A DNA stretch of 64,000 bases, taken from Shewanella sp. VB17 (GTDB lineage: Bacteria > Pseudomonadota > Gammaproteobacteria > Enterobacterales > Shewanellaceae). Position numbers and translations under genes: made by a program. Below are positions 54,946-63,812 of this stretch, one piece after another. Positions within the stretch are counted from its first letter, which is position 1. Every line of letters begins with the position of its first letter. Where the stretch lies: positions 4,030,001 to 4,094,000 of the forward strand of contig NZ_JABRVS010000001.1 of assembly GCF_013248905.1 (NCBI RefSeq), written 5' to 3'. The notes below the pieces were generated by a model. The model ran no database searches. It saw only the letters and a program-made list of their open reading frames with translations, and was not told the DNA's origin.

Positions 54946-56018
54946 ATTGTGATTTTAATTCTCACGGTCAAAATGGTGAATTACCCCAGCAAGAATACAT
55001 CAATGCACTGATTGCCGATTTGAGTCATGATTTACAATATGTTCAAGGACGAAAATTACATTCAATATTCATCGGTGGTGGAACACCCTCTCTTTTTCAC
55101 GCCTCACAAATAAAAAGATTATTAACCCATGTCTCTCAGGTTATTCCATTTAAAGATGACATAGAGATCACCATGGAAGCCAATCCCGGTACTTTAGAGC
55201 ATGATGATTTTGCAGCTTACTATCAGGCTGGTGTCACCCGCTTATCCATCGGGGTTCAGAGTTTTTCCAGTGACAAACTGAATCTACTTGGCAGGATCCA
55301 TGATGAGAATGAAGCCAAAGTAGCCGCAAAAAAGGCGCTTAGTGCTGGTTATAAGAGTTTCAATCTAGATCTAATGCATGGATTACCGAATCAAAGCTTT
55401 GATGAAGCAATGGCTGATATAGAAACAGCTGTAGGACTTAATCCACCTCACCTTTCTTGGTATCAGCTGACAATTGAACAAAATACATTATTTCATTCAA
55501 GACCGCCTCAACTTCCCGATGATGAAGCACTTTGGAAAATATACGAGCAAGGTCAACAAAGATTAGCAGACTTAGGCTACGAACAGTACGAGATATCCGC
55601 CTACGCTAAACCAGGCTTTCAATGCCAACATAACATCAACTACTGGCAGTTTGGTGACTACTTAGGCATAGGTTGCGGTGCACATGGAAAAATAACATTA
55701 CTCGATGATAATAAAATATTGAGAACCGTCAAAATTAAGCATCCAAAAGGCTATCTTGCAGCAGATGATCACAACTTTGAGACCACAGAAGTGATAGCAG
55801 CAGATCGCGCTCTTGAGTATTTAATGAATAGATTCAGGCTTATGTCACCTATACCAAAAAGTGAATTTGAGCAAAGAACAGGCCTTTCAAGAGACGTGTT
55901 AAGTTCTGGGATTAGCGCCGCAAAAGAAAAACACCTCATCACTGAGAATAGCGAATTTTGGGAATTAACGACGAAGGGAAAACTGTTTGTTAATGAACTG
56001 CTTGCTCAATTTTGCTAA
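54882..56018 (+). CDS. hemW: Radical SAM haem chaperone HemW (HemN-like)
   Basis: A 378-residue radical SAM protein. The iron-sulfur cysteines are C16, C20 and C23 in HIPWCVQKCPYCDFN, the C-x3-C-x2-C motif. SIFIGGGTPSLF, ITMEANPGT, GVTRLSIGVQSFSS and the C-terminal EYLMNRFRL match HemW, which moves haem rather than acting as coproporphyrinogen oxidase. Its ATG overlaps the stop of the truncated duplicate upstream. Confidence 0.94.
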   Translation: MLTLPPLSLYVHIPWCVQKCPYCDFNSHGQNGELPQQEYINALIADLSHDLQYVQGRKLHSIFIGGGTPSLFHASQIKRLLTHVSQVIPFKDDIEITMEANPGTLEHDDFAAYYQAGVTRLSIGVQSFSSDKLNLLGRIHDENEAKVAAKKALSAGYKSFNLDLMHGLPNQSFDEAMADIETAVGLNPPHLSWYQLTIEQNTLFHSRPPQLPDDEALWKIYEQGQQRLADLGYEQYEISAYAKPGFQCQHNINYWQFGDYLGIGCGAHGKITLLDDNKILRTVKIKHPKGYLAADDHNFETTEVIAADRALEYLMNRFRLMSPIPKSEFEQRTGLSRDVLSSGISAAKEKHLITENSEFWELTTKGKLFVNELLAQFC

Positions 56019-56157
56019 CGTTTATTTTCAAGAAATAGGCTATCGAATTTAGGTTGTTAGAAATATTTCCTAACATTTAAATCAAAATATTAACGATGAT
56101 TGTCTTTAAGATTGGCTGTTACTTTATATTAATTCTAAAAAATAAGACTAATTAATC

Positions 56158-57999
56158 ATGCAAATAACAACTAAAATCAGCTTAATAGCCTTAGCATTAA
56201 CAACATTTATCAGTGGGTGCACAACATCCCCTGAACCGCCATCGTCATTAACTTCAGACCCTGTAATAGAAAAAACAGTGATCAATGAGTCTGAAAAAGC
56301 AAATGCCCTTTTTGAAGCCATGTTCATGGAAGATGTAATGGCAAGCCCCATATATCAAACTATTCTGGGTATCAAGACAGATTACGGTAAATGGGACGAA
56401 CAAGACGAAGATGCCGATGCACAAGATCTAGCCCGAACTAGGCGCCACCTTAAACAACTTACACAGATTGATTCTAGCAAGTTGGATAAACAAACCAGTT
56501 TGAGCTATCACTTATTCAAACAGAGCTTAGAAAACAATATTACTGACTACAAGTGGCGCTATCACGACTACCCCGTCAATCAAATGGATGGCGGGCACTC
56601 TATGCTAGCCTCATTTTTGATTAACCAACATCAAGTCAACAGCATCGAAGATGCTAACGCCTATATCAGTCGCTTAAATGGGATCCCTCGATACCTTGAA
56701 CAGCTTGAACATAATTTAGACATTCGAGCCAAGAAAGACATTATTGCTCCTAAGTTTGTATTCCCACTCGTGATTGTTGGCAGTAAAAACATCATTACAG
56801 GCGCACCTTTTGATGCAAGTGAAGATAGCGCGCTATGGTCTGATATCAAAGGTAAAATAAATCGCTTAGACGTAAACGATAACCAAAAAGACGCCCTATT
56901 AGACAAAGCTAAACAAGCTTTATTAACTCAAGTAAAGCCTGCTTATAATCAACTTATCGGCTTTCTCAAGCAACTTGAAACTAAAGCTGATAATCTCGAT
57001 GGCGTCTGGAAACTCCCCCAAGGAGAGCAATTTTACAATCACATCCTTGCCCGCACCACAACCACTAATATAACCGCTGAACAAATTCATGAACTTGGCT
57101 TAACTGAAGTTAACCGTATTCATCAAGAGATGCGCGAGATCATGAGAAAAGTTGGCTTTAAAGGAGATCTGCAAGCTTTCTTTGCATTTATGCGCGAAGA
57201 TAAGCAGTTTTATTACTCTGCGACCAATCAAGGTCGTAATGCCTATTTACATGATGCTGTCGAAATTATCGATAGCATGTCATCACGTCTTGATGAAGTA
57301 TTTAATCTAAAAGCTAAAGCCCCTATGATAGTTAAGCGTGTCGAAGCATTTAGAGAAAAATCTGCCAGCAAGGCATTCTACGAGCAACCATCACCCGATG
57401 GCAGCAGGCCAGGTACGTATTACGCCAACCTATATGACGTGAAAGCCATGCCGACATACCAAATGGAAGCATTAGCCTATCATGAAGGTATACCTGGTCA
57501 TCATATGCAAATATCTATCGCCCAAGAGCTTAATAGTATACCTAAATTCCGTAAGTTTGGTAATTATACTGCCTACATTGAAGGTTGGGGGCTTTACAGT
57601 GAATATTTTCCTAAAGAAATGGGCTTCTACTCAAATCCTTATTCTGATTTTGGTCGACTCGCGATGGAGCTATGGCGAGCATGCCGTTTAGTGGTCGATA
57701 CAGGAATACATGTCAAAAAATGGACCCGTGAAGAGTCGATTGACTATTATGTTCAAAATACCCCCAATGCAAAATCTGACGCCGTAAAAATGGTAGAAAG
57801 ACATGTTGTCATGCCTGCGCAGGCAACGGCTTATAAAATAGGCATGCTAAAAATATTAGCCCTTAGAGAAAAGGCTAAAAAAGCGTTGGGAAGCAAGTTT
57901 GATATCAGACAATTCCATACCATTATATTGAAAAATGGTCCTTTGCCATTGGATATACTCGAAGAGCAAGTTAATCACTGGATATCATTGCAGCGTTAG
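56158..57999 (+). CDS. DUF885 family lipoprotein, putative metallopeptidase
   Basis: A 613-residue lipoprotein with lipobox FISGC (Cys21). The catalytic-type motif is LAYHEGIPGHHMQISIAQEL near residue 440, an H-E-x4-G-H-H pattern that suggests a zinc site. YIEGWGLYSEYFPKEMG follows, matching the family. DUF885 proteins are thought to be peptidases, with few tested. It is probably anchored in the envelope. It is a single gene. Confidence 0.9.
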   Translation: MQITTKISLIALALTTFISGCTTSPEPPSSLTSDPVIEKTVINESEKANALFEAMFMEDVMASPIYQTILGIKTDYGKWDEQDEDADAQDLARTRRHLKQLTQIDSSKLDKQTSLSYHLFKQSLENNITDYKWRYHDYPVNQMDGGHSMLASFLINQHQVNSIEDANAYISRLNGIPRYLEQLEHNLDIRAKKDIIAPKFVFPLVIVGSKNIITGAPFDASEDSALWSDIKGKINRLDVNDNQKDALLDKAKQALLTQVKPAYNQLIGFLKQLETKADNLDGVWKLPQGEQFYNHILARTTTTNITAEQIHELGLTEVNRIHQEMREIMRKVGFKGDLQAFFAFMREDKQFYYSATNQGRNAYLHDAVEIIDSMSSRLDEVFNLKAKAPMIVKRVEAFREKSASKAFYEQPSPDGSRPGTYYANLYDVKAMPTYQMEALAYHEGIPGHHMQISIAQELNSIPKFRKFGNYTAYIEGWGLYSEYFPKEMGFYSNPYSDFGRLAMELWRACRLVVDTGIHVKKWTREESIDYYVQNTPNAKSDAVKMVERHVVMPAQATAYKIGMLKILALREKAKKALGSKFDIRQFHTIILKNGPLPLDILEEQVNHWISLQR

Positions 58000-58101
58000 T
58001 AAGCAGTGATAAATACCTTCTAAAGAGATCCCCCGACAACATCTGGGGGGAACTAAGAATGGTAATGTTGCCACTAATAATGTTTGAATTATTTAATGTC
58101 A

Positions 58102-58141
58102 GTATCAACTTTTGAATTATCATTAAATCAAAAGTTGATAC
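58102..58141 (-). terminator. Strong inverted repeat after the LysR gene
   Basis: Perfect 14-bp arms GTATCAACTTTTGA (58102-58115) and TCAAAAGTTGATAC (58128-58141) flank a 12-nt loop, 12 bp beyond the LysR stop. A second hairpin (CCCCC/GGGGG near 58030-58050) follows the DUF885 gene. Both fit terminators of the converging genes, though T-runs are weak. A dispersed repeat is an alternative for the larger one. Confidence 0.6.
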
Positions 58142-58153
58142 CAATCAGTATTT

Positions 58154-59095
58154 CTATTTTCCTTTAGGATAAACCCCTTCATAAGGAGCATCCCAATAAG
58201 GAGGTGAGCCTATATGTCCCTTTATAAAGTCAATAAATGAGCTGACCTTAGGTGCTAGGTGCTTTCTTCTGGGGTAAACAGCTTGTAGCGGGAGATTATG
58301 CGTGAGTTGCCAATCTTGTAATAGCGGTACTAGGGTCCCTTTAGCTAATTCATCTTCAAGTAAATAACTAGCAAGGTAAACGATGCCTAAACCACTGACA
58401 GCAGCAGACTTTAATGCTGGCGCATTATCAACTCTAAAATTCCCTGAAACACCTATTTCACAGAAATCATCACCCTGTTTAAATTGCCACACACTGTGTT
58501 CATGCCATTCGCCCTGATACACTAAGCAATTATGATCGACTAGCTGCTCAGGACGATCCGGTTTACCATGCTTATCTATATAATCAGGAGAAGCCAATAA
58601 CAGAAACTGACATTTCATTAGTGGACGAGCAACCATACCTAAAGGTAGCTGTTCAGACATTGTCAATAACAAATCTAAACCTTCACTGACCACATCAACT
58701 TTATGATCCAATAAGCTCACTTGCAATTCTAACTCTGGGTGAGTCGCCATAAATTCGGGTAAAGCAGGGATAATATGCATAGTACCAAATGATTGTGAGA
58801 TCCCAACCTTTAATACCCCACGAGTCGCATCATTAAGATTATGAACACTAGCCACCGCTTGTTCAGCATCCCTAAGTAATTCTTCACCCTGAGTATAAAG
58901 TAGCTGTCCAGCTTCGGTTAAACTCAGACTTCTAGTGGTACGTTGAATAAGTTGAACACCCAATTTATGTTCTAGATCTGCAACTTGAGTGCTCACCTTG
59001 GACTTTGAAATCCCCAATTTTCTTGCTGCGGCACTGAAACTACCCGCACGAGCAACATGAGTGAAAATGGCGATGGGTTCCAATAGTTCTAACAT
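58154..59095 (-). CDS. LysR-family transcriptional regulator
   Basis: A 313-residue protein. The N-terminal helix-turn-helix is IFTHVARAGSFSAAARKLGI, then SKSKVSTQVADLEHKLGVQL. The effector domain carries LLASPDYIDKHGKP, NHDCLVYQGEW-like NCLVYQGEWHEH and SGLGIVYLASYLLEDELA, typical of the CrgA/AaeR-like group. No target gene lies next to it; the neighbour upstream is only a recombinase remnant. Confidence 0.92.
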   Translation of the reverse strand: MLELLEPIAIFTHVARAGSFSAAARKLGISKSKVSTQVADLEHKLGVQLIQRTTRSLSLTEAGQLLYTQGEELLRDAEQAVASVHNLNDATRGVLKVGISQSFGTMHIIPALPEFMATHPELELQVSLLDHKVDVVSEGLDLLLTMSEQLPLGMVARPLMKCQFLLLASPDYIDKHGKPDRPEQLVDHNCLVYQGEWHEHSVWQFKQGDDFCEIGVSGNFRVDNAPALKSAAVSGLGIVYLASYLLEDELAKGTLVPLLQDWQLTHNLPLQAVYPRRKHLAPKVSSFIDFIKGHIGSPPYWDAPYEGVYPKGK

Positions 59096-59166
59096 GTAAA
59101 TTACCTTAAGGTGTTTACCACACTATTTAATACTTATCATAGCCAAGTAGGGCTTAATGAGAATAA

Positions 59167-59316
59167 CTAGCCCAGCAATTTTATGCCTTTAACTCGTCCA
59201 CTTCTCAACATACATAATTCTGCATCTTGAGGTGGTTTGGACGTAGTAGAGACAGATGCATGACCTAATGTGTAGACTTGGTTTGTGTGCTTATTATTTA
59301 GTAGTAAGTATATCAA
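59167..59316 (-). pseudogene. C-terminal remnant of a tyrosine recombinase
   Basis: A minus-strand frame reads NNKHTNQVYTLGHASVSTTS, then KPPQDAELCMLRSGRVKGIK and a stop at 59167. LGHASVSTTS is the motif that precedes the catalytic tyrosine in phage-type integrases (LGHxSxxTTxxY). Here the tyrosine position reads K or P, and nothing upstream of 59316 continues the protein. It is a decayed fragment of an integrase or similar enzyme. Confidence 0.55.
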
Positions 59317-59402
59317 AGTTTTTCACTTTCTAAGCGCTATTTTATTTAGTGAATAAAACCAGTTATTCGCTAATTAACTAATATAAAAACACATAAACGT
59401 AA

Positions 59403-60317
59403 CTAGAAGATAGAGCGGCCAATTCGTTGGCAAAATTCTTCCAATGCGGCAGTCCCCGCAAGTGAATTACCATTTAAATCTAACTCTGGTGACCAGACGC
59501 AAACAGACATATCCCCAGGGATCACAGCAATAATACCGCCACCCACTCCACTTTTGCCCGGCATTCCGACTCGATAAGCAAACTCTCCAGCACCATCATA
59601 AAGTCCAGAGGTTGCAAGTAACGCATTCATTTGACGTGTTTGAACTGGCGATATTAACTGGGATCCTGCTAACGTTTTACCTCTATTTGCTAGATATAAC
59701 ATGGCTTTTGAGAGATCGGCACAGCTCATACGCATAGCACAGTAATGAAAATAGCTTTGCAATACTGTATCCACATCATTATTAAAGTTACCAAATGATT
59801 TCATTAAATATGCAATCGCAGCATTTCTTGCACTGTGATCGTATTCTGACGCCGCAACGACCTTATCGTACACTAGTTTAGAGTTATCACTTATTTCACG
59901 CACAATCTCAAGCATTCTATGTTTAGGTGCGCCTAATCTTGATTGCAGTAAATCGGCGATAACTAAAGCACCAGCGTTAATAAAAGGGTTTCTTGGTACC
60001 CCTCTTTCTAACTCTACCTGAACTAAAGAATTGAACGATTGACCAGAAGGTTCTTTACCCACCCGGGACCAGATCTCCTGCTCATCATATAATGTTAGCG
60101 CTAACGTCAGACTAAAAACTTTTGAGATACTTTGAATTGAAAAAGGCTCAAGGTGATCCCCCGCGCCTATAGTTACACCATCATTTGTGGTGACAGCTAT
60201 TCCCAATTTATTAGGATTAACATTTGCCAGTGCGGGTATATAATCGGCAACCTTGCCTTGTCCAATCAAAGGTCTAACTTTTTCAATCACCTCATCTAAC
60301 AATGCTTGTTCAAGCAT
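59403..60317 (-). CDS. glsB: Glutaminase (serine-dependent, GlsB type)
   Basis: Converts glutamine to glutamate and ammonia. It is 304 residues from ATG 60317 (a GTG at 60329 would add four). Motifs are GQGKVADYIPALANVNPNKL, FSIQSISKVFSLTLAL (catalytic Ser-x-x-Lys), PRNPFINAGALVI, YHYCAMRMSC-type FHYCAMRMSC and PGKSGVGGGIIAVIPG. Its start overlaps the yggL stop as TAATG, so the two are coupled. Confidence 0.95.
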   Translation of the reverse strand: MLEQALLDEVIEKVRPLIGQGKVADYIPALANVNPNKLGIAVTTNDGVTIGAGDHLEPFSIQSISKVFSLTLALTLYDEQEIWSRVGKEPSGQSFNSLVQVELERGVPRNPFINAGALVIADLLQSRLGAPKHRMLEIVREISDNSKLVYDKVVAASEYDHSARNAAIAYLMKSFGNFNNDVDTVLQSYFHYCAMRMSCADLSKAMLYLANRGKTLAGSQLISPVQTRQMNALLATSGLYDGAGEFAYRVGMPGKSGVGGGIIAVIPGDMSVCVWSPELDLNGNSLAGTAALEEFCQRIGRSIF

Positions 60318-60640
60318 TAACTCCACCAAATATCGTATAACTCACTAACAACCAGATCTGACACATCTTGCCCTTTCCAAAAGTCAATAACAGCAATACG
60401 GTCTTCTTCAGAACATTTACCGATCTCTTGCGTCGCGATAATGCCTTCCCACTCTTTATGACCACCTCCATGGAAGCCTAAAGCACGTGGTTCAATCACT
60501 TTATCGATAAACTGATCAACAAGAGTGTCTATTTGCGCTTCACTCACCGAATGATTAAATGTCCAGCTCATATCAAAACCAAACTCTTGAAACTCATCAA
60601 CGCGTAATTTCTTACGTAAACGTCTAGTACGTGTTGCCAT
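60317..60640 (-). CDS. yggL: YggL family protein (50S ribosome-binding, DUF469)
   Basis: A 107-residue protein from ATG 60640 (MATRTRRLRKKLRVDEFQEF), with GGGAA upstream. The basic N-terminus and FQEFGFDMSW.F match YggL. GFHGGGHKEWEGIIATQEIG is also typical. YggL has been seen bound to the large ribosomal subunit in other work; its role is not settled. It lies between trmB and glsB. Confidence 0.92.
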   Translation of the reverse strand: MATRTRRLRKKLRVDEFQEFGFDMSWTFNHSVSEAQIDTLVDQFIDKVIEPRALGFHGGGHKEWEGIIATQEIGKCSEEDRIAVIDFWKGQDVSDLVVSELYDIWWS

Positions 60641-60691
60641 GGTAATTCCCACCTTAAATATAAATGATGTCTAACATGATTTTTAACTCAG

Positions 60692-61408
60692 TTAAACAGT
60701 ACGTTCGAACATAATGTCCCAAACTCCGTGGCCCAGTCTGTGTCCTCGAGCCTCGAACTTAGTCAAGGGACGATGAGCTGGGCGTGCTATAACATCGCCT
60801 GTTATAGATTGATTTTTATAACCTGATGCCTCATTTAACACTTCAAGCATGTGTTCACTGTAATTTTCCCAATCTGTAGCAAGATGAAAAACGCCACCGA
60901 TTTGCAACGCATTACGGATAGTTTGTACAAAATCAGGCTGAACAATACGACGCTTATGATGACGAGCTTTATGCCAAGGATCAGGAAAGAAAAGCTGTAC
61001 ACGAGCAAGCGTTCCAAGAAAAATACTGTTCTCTAATACTTCAACAGCATCATGATGAAAGACACGTAAATTAGTCACTCCAGCTTCAGCTGCAATACTT
61101 AAACACGAACCAACGCCTGGCTTATGGACTTCAATGCCAATAAAATTCAGTTCAGGTGACGCTTTAGCCATTTCCACAAGAGATGCGCCCATGCCAAAGC
61201 CTATTTCTAATACCGTATCAGCTTCTCGACCAAAAACCTTGACCAGATCAAGTGGCTCAGAAGAATAATCAAGGCCCATTGATGGCCATTGTTGCTCAAT
61301 TGCCGTGGCCTGCCCTTTAGTTAAGCGGCCTTCTCTCAAAACAAAGCTTCTGACTTTACGAAGGTACTTACCTTCTTCATTAAACTCGGCCGTTGTTACA
61401 TCGCTCAT
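60692..61408 (-). CDS. trmB: tRNA (guanine-N7-)-methyltransferase
   Basis: Makes m7G46 in tRNA using SAM. The 238-residue protein has the SAM-binding motif VLEIGFGMGASLVEMA, IGIEVHKPGVGSCL, VQLFFPDPWHKARHHKRRIV (catalytic region) and the C-terminal TKFEARGHRLGHGVWDIMFE. It heads the trmB-yggL-glsB operon and is divergent from mutY. Confidence 0.95.
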   Translation of the reverse strand: MSDVTTAEFNEEGKYLRKVRSFVLREGRLTKGQATAIEQQWPSMGLDYSSEPLDLVKVFGREADTVLEIGFGMGASLVEMAKASPELNFIGIEVHKPGVGSCLSIAAEAGVTNLRVFHHDAVEVLENSIFLGTLARVQLFFPDPWHKARHHKRRIVQPDFVQTIRNALQIGGVFHLATDWENYSEHMLEVLNEASGYKNQSITGDVIARPAHRPLTKFEARGHRLGHGVWDIMFERTV

Positions 61409-61642
61409 TGTCGCCCTCTATCTTGCTTGGCATGGTAAATAGAAAAATAGAGCATTATCCAAAGTTCAACGAACAGTGCAAGCCCTAGATCTCAAATAGC
61501 TTGAGAATTAGTCGGTGAAGTATACCAATTTTCTACACTAGTGCGAATATCCTAGTCCTGATAACCAAACATAGCTTGTCTCTATGTCCCATGATGGATA
61601 GACTTCGCCCATAAAAATTATCTAGCGTTAACGACTCTTAAT

Positions 61643-62728
61643 ATGACATCAACTGAATCCTTAAAAGTAAGCACTGCCTCTTTCTCATCACGGATTATTA
61701 CTTGGTATGACAAATTTGGTCGAAAGCAACTTCCTTGGCAGCAAGCAAAGACACCTTATAAAGTCTGGGTCTCAGAAATTATGCTACAGCAAACCCAAGT
61801 TAGTACTGTCATCCCTTACTATATAAAATTTATGGAAAGGTTTCCCAGTATTGAAGCATTAGCTCATGCACCACAAGATGAAGTGCTTCACTACTGGACA
61901 GGACTTGGTTATTACGCTCGAGCAAGGAATTTGCATAAATCAGCCCAAATAATCAACAAGGATTTTCAAGGGCTATTTCCTATCGATTTTGACAATGTAC
62001 TCGCGCTACCTGGTATTGGCCGCTCTACCGCTGGCGCTGTATTGTCACTCTCATTAGGGCACCCCTACTCAATACTCGATGGCAATGTTAAACGTGTATT
62101 AGCACGCCATAGCGCTATTGGAGGTTGGCCAGGACAGAAAGTGGTTGAAAACCAGCTATGGGAATTAACTGATAAGTTAACTCCCATCCAAGACGTACAA
62201 AAATATAATCAAGCAATGATGGATATGGGGGCAACAATTTGCACCCGTTCAAAGCCTGCTTGTGAACAATGCCCAGTAGCAATAGACTGTGAAGCTCAAT
62301 TGATTGGTCGTCAAAATGAATTTCCTGGAAAGAAACCAAAGAAAATCACCCCAGAGAAAAATGCTTGGATGTTGGTTTTAGTGAAAAATAAACAAGTCAT
62401 CCTTGAAAAACGTCCACCAACTGGTATTTGGGGAGGACTATGGTGCTTCCCAGAATTTTCAAGTCGTCAAGATCTCGATGAATATATGCAAATAAAGGGT
62501 ATCAAGATTTCACAAGAAGAATCATTACCTGGATTTAGGCACACCTTCAGCCATTTTCATCTCGATATCACCCCCGTACTCATCAATCTTGATAGCTGGG
62601 ATGATAAGCAAATAATGGAAGATAAGTCATCAGTCTGGTATAACTTATCCAACCCTCCTAAAGTTGGCCTTGCTGCGGCAACAGAGCGCATTTTGGCAAG
62701 TTTAGGCTCAGTATTAAATAAGGAATAA
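61643..62728 (+). CDS. mutY: A/G-specific adenine DNA glycosylase
   Basis: Removes adenine mispaired with 8-oxoguanine. The 361-residue protein has EIMLQQTQVSTVIPYY (catalytic Glu), the helix-hairpin-helix LALPGIGRSTAGAVLSLS, ILDGNVKRVLAR (catalytic Asp), and the iron-sulfur cluster C-x6-C-x2-C-x5-C in CTRSKPACEQCPVAIDC. A C-terminal NUDIX-like domain recognises 8-oxoG (RPPTGIWGGLWCFPEF). Its stop overlaps the yggX start region. Confidence 0.96.
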   Translation: MTSTESLKVSTASFSSRIITWYDKFGRKQLPWQQAKTPYKVWVSEIMLQQTQVSTVIPYYIKFMERFPSIEALAHAPQDEVLHYWTGLGYYARARNLHKSAQIINKDFQGLFPIDFDNVLALPGIGRSTAGAVLSLSLGHPYSILDGNVKRVLARHSAIGGWPGQKVVENQLWELTDKLTPIQDVQKYNQAMMDMGATICTRSKPACEQCPVAIDCEAQLIGRQNEFPGKKPKKITPEKNAWMLVLVKNKQVILEKRPPTGIWGGLWCFPEFSSRQDLDEYMQIKGIKISQEESLPGFRHTFSHFHLDITPVLINLDSWDDKQIMEDKSSVWYNLSNPPKVGLAAATERILASLGSVLNKE

Positions 62729-62730
62729 TG

Positions 62731-63009
62731 ATGGCTCGCACTGTAAATTGTATCTACCTGAAAAAAGAGTCCGAAGGACTTGGATTTCAACTGTATCCAG
62801 GCCCTCTTGGAAAACGTATTTTTGATAACATCAGTAAAGAAGCTTGGGGGTTATGGCAAGCTAAGCAAACCATGCTCATTAATGAAAAAAAACTCAGCAT
62901 GATGAATGTCGAAGATAGAGGTTTTCTTGAAACTCAAATGATCAATTTTCTATTCGAAGGCAAAGACGTAGAGATTGAAGGTTACGTCCCTCAAAAAGAC
63001 GATGAGTAA
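62731..63009 (+). CDS. yggX: Oxidative damage protection protein YggX
   Basis: A 92-residue protein from ATG 62731 (MARTVNCIYLKKESEGLGF). ATG 62728 directly before it overlaps the mutY stop, but spacing to AAGG favours the second. Motifs are LDFQ-like GLGFQLYPGPLGKRIFDNIS and AWGLWQAKQTMLINEKKLSM. It helps protect iron-sulfur proteins from oxidation. Coupling with mutY is conserved in Gammaproteobacteria. Confidence 0.94.
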   Translation: MARTVNCIYLKKESEGLGFQLYPGPLGKRIFDNISKEAWGLWQAKQTMLINEKKLSMMNVEDRGFLETQMINFLFEGKDVEIEGYVPQKDDE

Positions 63010-63123
63010 GTTCATCTTAAAAAAATAGAATTTAAGCGATTGATATAGTGTCTAGGGTCGAACAGTTATTACATAGAAAACTCGTGATTCAATGAGTGGC
63101 TAAACCAATGCTTAGAAGTGATC

Positions 63124-63155
63124 TTGGGCAGCTAACCTTCTGGTTAGCTGCCCAA
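63124..63155 (+). terminator. Terminator after the mutY-yggX operon
   Basis: TTGGGCAGCTAACC-TTCT-GGTTAGCTGCCCAA is a perfect 14-bp stem with a tetraloop, about 115 bp after yggX. A short T-rich stretch follows (TAATTGTTT). Confidence 0.8.
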
Positions 63156-63202
63156 TAATTGTTTGTCATCACTCTTTAATGGATTGCACACTAAAATGTG
63201 CT

Positions 63203-63389
63203 TTATTTTTTAATTCCTTCGACCACTAAATCCAATTTAACATGAATAGCAGTAAGGCCAAGATCCTTCTTCATATCATAATCTTTTAATGCAAACTCAA
63301 TCGTTTCGGTAAAATCGGCACGATATCACCCCCCAAGGATCACCGCCTTCTCTGATTCTCATCACTGAAATCACAAGCGGTTTAGTCAC
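63203..63389 (-). pseudogene. C-terminal remnant of a YceI-family protein, frameshifted
   Basis: Read on the minus strand from 63389, one frame gives VTKPLVISVMRIREGGDPWG. After a frameshift at the G-run near 63338, the next frame gives YRADFTETIEFALKDYDMKK and DLGLTAIHVKLDLVVEGIKK to a stop at 63203. GVTKP and GKDPWGG-R-x-F are hallmarks of the YceI fold. The N-terminal half and signal peptide are absent. The family call rests on these two motifs. Confidence 0.6.
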
Positions 63390-63472
63390 TCAATTTTTAC
63401 AATCAAATAAGACAAAAATTGTTAGTTTTTGAGCACTAACTAACCGAACAGTCAATAAATGACAAAAAGATG

Positions 63473-63501
63473 TTGCAGGAAAAATCACACCACTATATTA
63501 T
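63473..63501 (+). promoter_or_regulatory. Sigma-70 promoter of the tRNA genes
   Basis: TTGCAG (63473-63478), a 17-bp spacer and TATTAT (63496-63501), followed by the G+C-rich ACGCGC that stable-RNA promoters under stringent control usually have. It lies about 80 bp upstream of tRNA-Phe. Confidence 0.75.
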
Positions 63502-63581
63502 ACGCGCACTTTAAACGGCACTGGTTGTTAATAAACTGAGTGTATATCGTTTAGAGTAGATGGCTAACACTTAGCTTAGTT

Positions 63582-63657
63582 GCCCGAATAGCTCAGTCGG
63601 TAGAGCAGAGGATTGAAAATCCTCGTGTCCCTGGTTCGATTCCGGGTTCGGGCACCA
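63582..63657 (+). tRNA. tRNA-Phe (anticodon GAA)
   Basis: A 76-nt cloverleaf with encoded CCA. The acceptor GCCCGAA pairs with TTCGGGC, and the D arm is GCTCAGTCGGTAGAGC. The anticodon stem GAGGA/TCCTC encloses TTGAAAA, giving anticodon GAA. The T arm is CTGGTTCGATTCCGG. Confidence 0.98.
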
Positions 63658-63736
63658 ATATTAAACAGTAATAGCAAGTTGATAAAACGACTAGAGTCAA
63701 CAAAATAGATGACTCACTAGCTTTTACTTAACATAA

Positions 63737-63812
<76 letters not shown>

